DNA of 64,000 bases from Gymnogyps californianus (taxonomy: Eukaryota; Chordata; Aves; Accipitriformes; Cathartidae): NCBI RefSeq assembly GCF_018139145.2, contig NC_059477.1, forward strand, positions 18,773,522 through 18,837,521, read 5' to 3'. Made by a program: the position numbers and the translations under genes. Below, one piece after another: positions 21,131 to 32,491 of the stretch; position 1 is the stretch's first letter, and every line of letters begins with the position of its first letter. Below the pieces are notes generated by a model, which worked only from the letters and a program-made list of their open reading frames with translations, did no database searches and was not told the origin of the DNA.

Positions 21131-24100
21131 GACTAGGTTTTCTCCAATTTAGGATCCTTTGTCTCACATTGCTGTCTGTCCTGAATTCTGTGGAATGGAC
21201 TCAGTTACAAGGGGCTGCCCTGTTGACTATTTGCAGGACTACCAAAATGACCTCAGAATAACTTTGGAACAAGGCAAACCCACCACGTTCTTAACATTAT
21301 GATTAGGTGATGTCGGCAACGTGTTTATCCTGTGGAGCATATAGGGCAAAAAGGTGTCAGCTCCCATGGCTTTGTTAAAACACTAGGGGCAACTAATTTG
21401 TTGTTTATTGGCAGTTTTTGTTACAGAAAACAAAGACTCAAAGCCTTTGGCTACAGAGTGAACTTTGCAAGTGTAACTTGCCACTGGCAGGAAAGTCCAG
21501 ATACAATGAAGAAATGTTGCTGTGTAAACGTTCCTCTTATGAAAGAACAAATGGGAACCTAATCTGTATTCCTTAGATGGCATTTTTTGAAGTAGAAGAG
21601 AAACAAGTATGCTCTTTTAATTGTTCTTTTCTGTTCCAAGATAAAATTAGCAAAGAAATGTTTGTATACATACTGGCCAATATGGGAGTGAAATAAGGCT
21701 TTACAAAACACAAAATATTTGTATCAGTGAAGGATAAAATTCACTAGCAAATATGAAGCCACTCCAAGAGATTTAAAACACCAAAAGAATTTGATCTAGG
21801 TGGGTTCCTTCCATTACTTTCAAGTCTTTTGTTTGTTTGTTTTTCTTTTTCTTTTGGAACGTAAGAATTTGTGCCTTTCCAGTTTGAATATATATTATAA
21901 CTGTGTTCATTAACTCAAGTCCTTCCATGCATAGTCTTCCAAATCAATCCATTAGTTAGAACTGGTTGTGTCATTTTAGACAACAGCACTTTCATGATGT
22001 CAGTGATTGTCCTGGAAACATAGATGCGGTCTGTATGGATAATCTCCTCGGTACTGGTGTGTGGGAGCTGCTTTTTGCTCTGGTGTTCAGCTGGATGGAA
22101 GGGCAGTACTTAAAGTGGGCTGAAGACTAGCCTGGCAGTGGTACTGTAGTATGCAAATAGCAGAATCTAACCAGTCTAGATAATAGTGAAGGTGTAGATG
22201 AGGTTCACCATTTCCCTGTTAGGCAGGACAAAAATGTCACCATAAAATTATATAGGAGGTGACCTTTTTCAGCGTAAGAATTAGAATGCTTTTTTCCTAC
22301 ATAGCTGACAGTATATGTTATTCTGTGATACTTTTTTTTTTCATAGGGAGAGAGCTATCAGCTAGATATTTTAGTGAAGCAACTGCAGAATTTGTAACAT
22401 GTACAGCACTATTGTTCAAAGTGTACATTATCTTCTCTCTGGTCCTATGGAAGATTGTGAAAAAGAATATGTGTATCTTTATGACCTATACTGTTTAATG
22501 GTGCCAAGGCCAGAATGGCAGGGCTCTCTTGAGGTGACTGCCATTACTGATATAGAAATCTTGTCTGTATGTCCCAGCTTTCAAAGTGACTTTGGTTGGA
22601 CAGCTGCAGAGAACCTGCCTGATACTAGGAGAAAGCTTTTGTTTCTTTTTGGGGAGGATTTTCTTATGTTATAGAGGTATTTCTTCTATTCAGACCGCAG
22701 CTGATGGATCGGCCACAAATATGATGTATCTGTAAATTAACAATGCTCTGTTATTGGTATTATATGAACATTTATGGGTTTCTTTGCCTCACCTGTAAAT
22801 ATGTAGACAGTTGGCAACAGTTGCCTGAATTTTTGTTTGGTCTCTTCTGAGGCTGAGCAGTAGATGACTAGCTTGTAATTCCCCTGCTTTCAACTTTGTG
22901 TGTGTGTCTGGATGTGTGGGGGTGTGTGCCAATGCATGTGTCGGGTCAGCCCATAGTGACTAGTCTGAAAGAATTAGAGCAGAACATGGCAGTGAAGTCT
23001 ATTGCAATGTCAGAACCACTGCAGTCAGAGAATGGAAACGGAGTCCCTGCCTCTTAGGGCATCTGTATCCAGCCAGCAGACAATGAAAGCAGCAGACTCT
23101 AATGAGAAAAGGGAAGCCAGTGAAGGAGACAGACTCTGTGAAATTTATTAGCTGGTGCAATAAAGCTGCTTCTTTGGGAATGAACCTGAAGTGGCCTCTG
23201 AGTTTATTTGGGATAAAAAGCCCAGTAAGAGAGGCAGTTTATTGGGGTTCATCCTCTTCATAATCCAAGATATTGACCTCCACGATCTCCCAGCCAGTAG
23301 CAAAAATATCAGACTCTCCCATCTGTGCACAGTACCATTTATTTTCATCTAATAAAAACAACCCCTGAGTCTGTTAACTATTATCCATTTCCCTTTGCAG
23401 GATGTATCTCACCAGTCATCGCTGAGAATATTGCTTTCAGACTCATTTTAGTTTATAGCCCCAAATATTTCTTGTTTCCTTTGAATAATTGTTTTCTGTT
23501 AAAAATTAGGTAGCTGGCTTGTTAATTAGTAAGATATAAACGAGACACATCACTACATTTTTAAAGCTATGGTGCCAGCTAGTGGTGAGAGATGATAGAC
23601 AGCGTCTCAAGCTTGACATTTATGTAAGCATACAGTATATTTTTATTTGCATCGTGATAAGGTGACATTAAGTTTTATTTGTCAGTTATCACTACCTTGT
23701 GACAAAAAAGGCAAAATAAAATCAGCAGCTGCTATAATTTTCCAGTCGGATTTTAATTGGGTATTGTTTATTTGAAACCTTGCTGCCGTTATTGATGGAG
23801 TAATTACATCATTCATCAGGCCATTTGCCAATGAAGTCTTTTAGTCCTTAGTTTCTCATGTGTGAACATTAGTTCTTATCCACTATGAACCTGTAGGTGC
23901 TCTTTTACTTTGCTAGAAAACTGAATTTCTTAAAAAAAGCAGTAGAGTTTAGTTGGAAGCAGCAAAAAGATGCTTAGACGGTTTCAGCAATTGATTCACT
24001 TAAGAACACTGAGGAGACCTCTAGTGTGGCCAATACAGGGTAAAACTCTTCATTGATTATATTTACTTGTAACTGATGCACCACACTAAGATGAAAATCC

Positions 24101-27100
24101 TGTATTTTATTAACGTGTAAGGAAAATTCAAACAATTCATTATTCACATGCACTATCTGTATTCAAATAAGCTCACAACAGAAAAGAAAAATAAGCAACC
24201 CTTAAGAACATTTGTAAAGAAATGTAAAAAATAATTAATATTTTTTATGTTTTTTTGAACAGAGAGTCATTGACAGGCCATCTTTTCTAGTTTAATTAAG
24301 CAATAACTGATCTCAGTGAGGTTGTGCAAGGCTCTTGAATACTAATAAATAAAACCAGAAGATGAAGCATTTCTTTCATTAAATAGTAGGAGCTGTTTAT
24401 AACTCTATTACTTACTGCTAAAATCAATTATTATTACTAATACTCTACAAGTAATTTATAACTGAAGGCACACTGAAGGTTGTAAAGCAGAACTTTTCTT
24501 TTGAAATGTCAGACATAGCCATGAAGGTCAGCTATTGTGAATAAGGACACCTCAGATGAACACACTTGTAATAATATTTGTGAAGATAGATCTAGTGTTA
24601 GTGACAGCTGCAGGCAGTAAGCAGAGCTGTCACAGTCTTACTTCCAGTCTAATGCATATGACTACACTGGTGGAAAAATACAGGGATGTTTCTAATCCAA
24701 GGGAATAAAGAAAATGGAATGATTTTTGTATAAGATTTAATCAAGTGATTTAGACACACAAGCAATTTATTTTAAAAAGATGCTTGAAATATTAACCTAT
24801 GCAAGAAATAGTCTTCTGGTATTAAAATAAATTGTATTCTAATAGCTGTGAAAGAATTTCAGGGGCCCATGGTGCATGTTTGTTTCTTTGCATGTAACTA
24901 CTTGAAATATACGTCATACTTTCATCATACACTTCCTTTTGGTCCACTTTCCATAGACAGTGTGTTTGTGACAGATGTGCACTTTCTGTTTTTTTCATGT
25001 GCTGTTACAACACAGTTGCTTTAATTTAATACTACAGGGAATATTTAAATGAAAAAACCTATATCACTTGAAATATTAAAATGCAAGTATGAATCTTAAC
25101 TGATTTCTTTTAACTGTGGGTTTTATAATATGTCTTTCACACTCTTTCCTAATTTATTTCTTAAATTATTTGGGATATTCTGCAAATGGGTAGTCTCTTG
25201 ACATTTACATAACTGTTGATTCAATAAGGTTTTAGTTTTCCAAAGAACTTATCATGTGTTGCCCAGTCACGACAGTCGTAGAAAATCAGGTGCACACTTT
25301 GAATTTGAGACCAACAAATGGCATTCTCCAGCTTCAGTTTTCGCTTTTTGTGCTTTAAATTAAACAACTGTCCATAAACATTGTATCAGTATGTAACTAA
25401 AACACCACATTTATGCTATAATTTCTTATTTTATTTTATTTTATTTTATTTTATGGGAATTCCACTGTCATTAAAAAAAAAAGTCGCTTATTCGCACTAA
25501 TGACTATAATGCTGTCAGCACTGAGGTTAAATTGCTAAGGTGTTTGACTTCCAAACAAAATAATGTGGAGTTCAGTGACCTAAATACAGTGACCAATATT
25601 TATTATGTTGAAATATCCATTTGGATTGGCAGTCCTTTAGCTATCATGGTATTATACTCCAAATGTATTTCTTGTCCAAAATGAATACTTTATGCAGAAG
25701 ACAGAAATGATACAAAAAGATTTTTTTAAAAGCCATTTTTAAAGGTATTTTTAAGTTTATTTTTCACATGTTTACCGGATAAGATATAAATTTAACAGTT
25801 TGGTTTCTTTACTACTGTAGAATACGTCTTGTTATAATAGCACTGAGATAATACACACTTGGTGTGTTCTAAACTGGATACCCTTGTGCATCTCATAAAA
25901 CTCTCTGAAATTTATGCATTTAAAAATCTGTATAATAGATTAAGCTCAGTGGACTTAGAAGAATCCAGATTTTAAGCATAAACCTTGATTTTAAAAAAAG
26001 AAAAAAACCTGCCTAAATTGAATTGTCATGTAATTCCTTTACATCCACTGATGTTGTGTTGAGGCTGAATTTGATACCATGGCTGATGAAGGGGAAAAAA
26101 AGATTCACAATAGTTTTGAAGTCAAAAGGAATGTGTTTGGAAGGCCCTTTGGCAAAAAAAGTTGCTTTATTATTTACAAAGGGCCACATTTGAGTACCTG
26201 GTGGCGACGTTTTCTGCCCTTCCCTCGGAATGCTGTCACTGGAGCCCTCCACAGATCTCCGTATTAGAAGATGTACTGGCCCAGTACGGGAGTTGGCCAT
26301 ATCTGTCAGGAAACTGCTACAGATGGTTCAACTCATTAGCTGACAGAACTCCTAGCAAACATCATCCAAGAGTATGGGGACCTCGCTTGGACTAAATGTT
26401 AAGCTTGCCTCCTGTTCAGTGCCATTACGTTTTCTGCAAAATAAGATCCTTAACCATTTCTATTGGACCTTGAATACACTTGAATGTAACCAGTCTGCAA
26501 CCCTGTTTTATACAATTTGCAAATGTAAAAAATTTAAATTAATACTAGTTGCAACATTACAGGGCCACCCAAACAGTGTCTCAGGCATAGATCACAGTAT
26601 CTTTTAAATTTTGGCTGTATCTGATATTAGTATGTCTCCATAATGATATCACAACTGTGATGCAATGAACTCAAATGCATTGCTAATATATTATACATTT
26701 GTATTTGTAAAAGCTTTGCTTTAGTATCATGTTTATATTGTTATGTGTGCAGTCACTCATGCAGAATTTCTCATCTTGCCTTTCTTGTTACTAGGTGTTT
26801 CTAGCAACGTTGTTACATGTTTATGTCAGTGGTGGTAGTAGCAGAGCGAGTAGAGCAGGTGTGGTTCATAGTTAACTTCTGCAGCAGAGCCGGCAGAGGG
26901 AGCATACATATTGGTGTTTTATGATACTTACAGATTTTGGCCAATTTTTTTTCCTGTTTTTGCAAATAATACATGTATTTTCATATATGTGGTTATTATA
27001 TATGACAATGTGGCCAAATGTTTGTGCTCTGGAAGTGCAGTAACTGTGGAGAAAAGCTGAGCTGTCTATTGTTTTATGATTACAAAATTAGCTTTGATTT

Positions 27101-30100
27101 TGCAAAGACTTGCATATATCAATTTGTGTACTGGGAGTAATTCTTTGGATAGAGTTCTTTTCAACCCTGGAGAGAAGAGACTTTCCCCCCCCAAACCCCT
27201 TCTATTATACCACAGAATACACTGTCTTTAGAAAAACCACAACATAAATTTAAGGACAGGTTAAAATGACTTCACACACTTGCAAGGTCAAGCCCTTAAT
27301 AAATCACTATATGCATTGTGTGCAGTTCACCTGTGTGAAATAGACTTGAAGAGACTGTTCTGGTTTTAGCTGATATTTGGAGATACATTTTGGGTGTATG
27401 CAAAATATGTTATGCAAAGACTTCTTTTTTGGTTCCATCTAAATGCATAGACTCTTGGAACAAGAAATTGCTCTGTAATCATTCTCACATTCATAGTCAT
27501 TGTGCCTTGGGCCTGCTCCCAAAGTTGACAGGAATTTTACATGAAGAAATGTCAGGCCAGAAGGGTGGTTTTTTGTACAATCTTATGTGTGTTTAAACAA
27601 TACAGTGAATTAAATATTACTTTGTAAATTATGTTGCTTGCATCATGATTTAAACTTTATTTAAATACTTTTTTTATATTTAGCATTATTACACTGTGTG
27701 CTTGGTTAAGCCAGGCGGGGTTGATTATCATTAAAGTGTTATTTATTTCTATTTTATTAAGCCCCTTTTTACATTCATGTTACAGGTTAATTTATACTTT
27801 TATTTCATGCACTACTTGGCTTTACTGATTAATATGCCCCGTGGCATTCAATAAAGCCAGGCAGTGGAGGAAATAAGAGTGGTATTAATTTCTAACATTG
27901 CTATAAATTTGCCTTAATAAAACTAGCTCAATAACACTGCAGTAGTAATACAATGGATGCTTCCAAGTTGTTAGCAAAGACACAACTGAAAGAACAACAC
28001 ATTTTTTTCCAGAATTGAAGAATGCTGTGCTATCTTTTTACTAGTGTTCAAATTAGACTACCTGTTATAATACTGAATGCTCTTACATTGTGTTCTAAAA
28101 AGCGGTATTATTTTTTAAAAAGAATTATTATTTTACTTAGTCAATCAGTTCAGTCAGATGCAGATAAATCCTTTGGATCCTTTCAAATGCCTTGTGGATT
28201 TTCATGACCACTGTTACTTAACAGACTGCCTAAAACCAAGTTTTAAAATATCAAAGAAAAAAGAGAAAAATCTGGAATATAAGGGCAAACACCAAACAAG
28301 AAAAAATAGAATAATGGATTTTCTTTTTAGCGGTAAAATAACTACTATTGATTTATGTTTTCCAATATTTTCCATTGATTTACATGTTATTTTGTAGTAG
28401 AGTGAAATTCTCAAGAAAGAAACAGATAGGATCAGTGGATGTTAGTTTTAGGTCTACTCATTATAGTGGAAATATTTTTGCTGTATTTTATTTATTAACT
28501 ATTAACTATGATAGCTGTAATTTTTTCAGGTCTGGATTGTGAAATCTTTGCAGCATGAAATTCTTAAGTAATCTTTGCCATGTAACAGCTAGCTGTGACA
28601 AACTTTTTACTCATGCCTGCATTCCTTTCTTGCTCAAACTCATATTGACTGAACTGAAAATTTTGCTCAGTAAGAGGGTTTTGGATACAGCTGTTGTTTG
28701 ACCTCAGTGCAAAATGAAAGCATGGTAAAGAAGGTTAGCATACAAAAATCTGAACAAAACCATAGTCCAGAAGGATTGCCAAATCTCAGAGCTTGATCCT
28801 GGAAAGTGCATGGAGAAGCCCTTAATTGCCCCTGAAGCCAGTGGGATGTGAGCCTTCTCTGCACTTTGCTGGGTCAGACCTTAATAAATCACTCGACACG
28901 TTTTGCAGGGATCACCTATGGGGTGAAAGGCAGCGAATGTTTAAAAGGATTAATATAAACATTATATATCAAATGGAACTTATTTTTACATTCAGGCGGC
29001 TATGAAAATAATACTGTCATTTTGATAAGTGTATTGGTTTGTTAAAATCAGATGGTCAGCAAACTATCTTCTGTCATTTGATTTTACTAAATAAATGCAC
29101 TTATATACATTTACATAATGCATAGGCTGAGGATCTACCAATGTAGATTCAAATTCAAATTTTAGGCTTTATGTAATGGTCTTTGCTTAATATGTTTTTC
29201 TAAATAGTAACAAGACCTGTAAAATTGCCTTATTTACTATAAAACTCATATATGTCCAGACATGCAATTTAATTTGCTTATATGGTGCTGGTATAGTTTA
29301 ATTATGTCAAATAACTTTGTTAAAGTGTTCTGTAACCTTTTAATCATAGAGTCACTGAAGTTAGAAATGGAAATGATCTCCTCGCATGTGCAGGGCACAG
29401 CCAGTTCAGGTCTGTGCCCTACATATGCAATGTTTGATATTTTATCTGGGCCAGTCCTCTTGCAGAGTTCCATTTTATCGACTGTTTTCTCAGAAGAGTA
29501 TTTAGTTTCTAATGGAAAACTAAATGTCTTCCTGTATCAAGCTTTAAACAAGATATTAGCCAACAATAGGAATAATGACATTCACAGTCACATTAGATTC
29601 AGTGTTTTAAATGGGGATATAATCTGTCATACTTTGGGGGAAATTTGCCAACTGCTGTATCAAGCTGGATAGCTTATTCTAGAGTTGTACTTCATGGAAA
29701 GCTCCTCTGTATGCTCCTGGAGCGGTGGAAAATTCGATTAGGTAAATAGACCATTGATTAGATTGTTTGGCAATTTAGTTTGCCAGAAATGCTGAAAATC
29801 TGTACCACGTATTAATATCGGTGATATATGCAGACAGTTAATACTTTCCATCTTTCACTGATAACAGTAGAAGTTTGGGCTACTCACTAGCTCTCTGGAT
29901 AAGGCATTTGGGGTGTATGTAAAAGATACTCAGAACATTTTATTTCTAGCTGCAAACATAAGCAGCAGATACGATTATAAAGGAAAATTCACGAGTAATT
30001 TTTAGTGTTTAACCCCCCAATGCAAAGCTATATATCTGTTTTCTTCTTGTATCGTCACAGTGAAGCAAAATAAGCTGCAGTGCTTGCAAAACAGAAAAAT

Positions 30101-31140
30101 GTATGTTTGGGCTGTGAGGCATAACACGTGCAATTAAATATGAGATCTCTTTAGTTACCAGTGTGAGGGCCAGGGGGCGGAATGAGTAAGGATACCTCAT
30201 CAGCCTGGGTGCTGCAAGTAAGGCATGAAGGGTTAAGGCAATGTGTTTTGCTTTGAGAGATTTTCAAAAAGCGGTCCATTTTAAAGGGATGTCTATAAAT
30301 TAAAAGATTAAATGGAGGAAGGGTGAATCCCCCTCCCCATCTCTTGCCCTGTACTTACCTTCATGCAGATGTTGAAACAAGACTATTAGCTTCTGTTTCA
30401 ACTTTTCTCCAAGTGTCTTTTATCGGTAGGGGTAGGACTGATATTTTGATTTCTTTTGCTCTTTTTGTTTTGTTTTCTTTTTTTTTTTTCCCCAGCCATA
30501 TAGCACACCTGTGCTTTTATAGAACACAGAAAATTCTCTACTTTTTGTAGAAGGAAATATGTACTGATTTTCTATTCTGCCCCTCCACAAAATGTTTCTC
30601 CTCTTTCAATGTATTTTTATGGAATTAAAAGGTGTTGCTTTTATTTATTGGCTGGCGATAAATATTATTTATTTTTACACCTCCTTCTTTACAGCACAAT
30701 CCTGGAAGAGGAACTGTGGTCTAAACATTGTTGTTAAGTTTTATATTTCCAGCCACGCATTTAAGTAACTTTTGTTTCAAAAGGAATAGATCACTTTTAA
30801 GGTGACATTTTCTGGGAACTAGAATGAAAAATTCAAAAACAATGTAGCTAGAACCCTACCTGTATGTAGCAGAAGAGCATAAATTGAACACAAGAAACAG
30901 CCAAACATGGTCGTAATTAGGATCATTAAAATATTTTCTGGACATCTGAGGCAAAAATATATGTAATAACACATAATAATAATACATTCTGTATGAAGCA
31001 TTTGAAAGAGTTGAGCTGTTCTGCTGCTAATGTCCATCAGGAATTCGAAGGGTGCCTTTATTTAGGCCTTCTCGCAAGCAGCAGATTATACATGGAAACT
31101 GAACTGTCTGGCGATATGTGCTAGCTTTAGAGCTATCACT
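21131..31140. other. Gene-free AT-rich DNA with possible regulatory blocks
   Basis: No gene is supported. The longest open frame (29,262-29,672 plus, 136 codons) is of the length expected by chance in this much AT-rich DNA and matches nothing I know. The stretch includes a TTATT microsatellite (25,426-25,454) and homeodomain-site-rich segments near 23,600-23,830 and 27,720-27,920 that could be enhancers. There are CTCF-like sites near 23,572 and 26,890. Confidence 0.6.
25426..25454. repeat. (TTATT)n pentanucleotide microsatellite
   Basis: Five perfect TTATT units are followed by a partial TTAT. The tract is uninterrupted and likely polymorphic. Confidence 0.9.
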
Positions 31141-31340
31141 TGCGGGGGAAGACGGTTTCTCAGCACTCCCCGTACCCGCGCGCTGCCGTGGCCGCGCACC
31201 GGAGGCAGGGCAGGGCGCGGGGCGGCGGCGGCGGCCTTGCCTCCGCGCCACAGCCTCGCTCCGCCACAGCCGCAAGGGGGCGCCGCGGCCCGCCGCCCGC
31301 CGCCGCCCCTCTGCGCTGGGGCGAGCTGCGCCGGCCAGTG
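31141..31340. promoter_or_regulatory. Isolated (orphan) CpG island in the desert
   Basis: About 200 bp of very GC- and CpG-rich DNA (CCGCGCG, GGCGGCGGCGGCGG, GCCGCCCGCCGCCGCC) is bordered sharply by AT-rich sequence. It lies more than 20 kb from the HNRNPA3 promoter and next to no recognisable coding exon. It includes a strong CTCF-like site at 31,270-31,285. The frames through it are G/A/R/P-rich and not protein-like. It could be a non-coding RNA promoter, an insulator or an enhancer-associated CpG island. The composition is certain; the role is inferred. Confidence 0.6.
31270..31285 (+). promoter_or_regulatory. CTCF-like motif
   Basis: CCGCAAGGGGGCGCCG fits the CTCF core pattern CCRSNAGGGGGCGS nearly perfectly on the plus strand. 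It sits in the isolated CpG island. In vertebrates such sites mark loop anchors and domain borders. Binding is not shown by sequence alone. Confidence 0.6.
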
Positions 31341-31975
31341 TGATTGATGCCTGGTAGTCACGCTAAGATAAAATATGCAATAAACTTAACGTTACTCGGT
31401 ACAATTCTTCTGCTATGATCATTTGCTAGCGATCATTGTGGGATCACTGTACTGAAAACGGTATTGCTGTCTGTTCCATTCCGCACAGCAGAGCTGCGCC
31501 CTGCGCTCTCAGTTCAATGGCAGCATGCTAGACATGTTAGATCCTTGCAGCGTGGCGCTGCCTTGCAGCCTTTGCAACAAAATCTTTCTGCAAATAGCCG
31601 CGATCTTAATAAAGAGATAGGAAAATAAAGGTGGGATGGGGGGGAGGAAGGATATTAATTTGCATACAGCCATAATTCCTTTCCTTATTTGCTTTCACAT
31701 ATTTGTTCAAAATCCTGGTTGAAGGGCAGATGTGGAGAAATGTTCTGCCCTATAAACTGTTGGAAATTGACCTCAGTTGATGGGTTTTGTATGGATAGTA
31801 GTTTAAGTGCAATCCTGAACACACTGGATATAGAGATGAGTTTAGGAACATTTGCCTCTCTCTGGAGTTTACAGAAACTTCTTCCTCATGCTTGGGCTGG
31901 AGATGCAGATATAGAAAGGTGAACTTCACTTTTTTGCTCACCACATTACTACTGCTCCTTACAGCATAATAAGTA

Positions 31976-32004
31976 ATGATGATGATGATGATGATGATGA
32001 TGAT
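31976..32004. repeat. (ATG/GAT)n trinucleotide microsatellite
   Basis: Nine uninterrupted ATG units plus AT, then a short ATA/ATAAC degenerate flank. On the minus strand it reads as poly-Ile in one frame, which explains a spurious hydrophobic frame there. Confidence 0.92.
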
Positions 32005-32460
32005 AATAACAATACTAATAACAACCAGCATGAAGAACAGAGCAGACAAAAGGACTTGCTGCTGGGGAAAATCATCAAATGTTCTGGACACCTCACCCAA
32101 TCCATTTAACCCACAGAAATAAACTTTATCTTTAAAATTCAAGTGAAACAAACACCTGCTTCTTTTTCTCTTCTCTTTTGAGCAGATGCTTGCCAAAAGC
32201 CCTTCCTATTATGGTCCCTTAAGTGGAAGGTTGTTTGGAGGATCCTTAGAGAGTGTGGATGTGGTTTGCTGCAGCTCAGCCCAGGTACAGAGTCCCACTC
32301 TAACTGAAAGATGCAGGCACTCATTGCAAATTGCAAAAGTATGACCTTTTTAGTTAAAAATCAACGGGCCTCATTTTATTGGGCCTTCCTGAGATTGTTG
32401 CTGGGCAGCCACACCATTTCTTTGTATTTAATTAAACTTTTTGTGAAATAAATAACTGGC

Positions 32461-32491
32461 ATGCATATAATGCATATATGCATTTATGCAT
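32461..32491. repeat. Array of four ATGCAT palindromes
   Basis: ATGCAT occurs at 32,461, 32,470, 32,478 and 32,486, with spacing of 9, 8 and 8 bp in an AT-rich context. It resembles a short minisatellite or a cluster of POU/homeodomain-type sites. Confidence 0.7.

Noticed and set aside
29347..29400. ATCATAGAGTCACTGAAG..., similar to a bird/reptile repeat start
   Set aside because: Too short and diverged to separate from chance without a repeat library.
29262..29672. 136-codon plus-strand frame, the longest in the desert
   Set aside because: About one frame this long is expected by chance in 64 kb of such AT-rich DNA. It shows no known motif or codon bias.
31027..31361. Several frames of 67-91 codons over the 31.2-kb island
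   Set aside because: Open in several frames on both strands because of GC-rich composition; no domain or splice context.
31750..32196. 148-codon minus-strand frame with a poly-Ile run
   Set aside because: The hydrophobic run is the (ATG/GAT)n microsatellite read in another frame.
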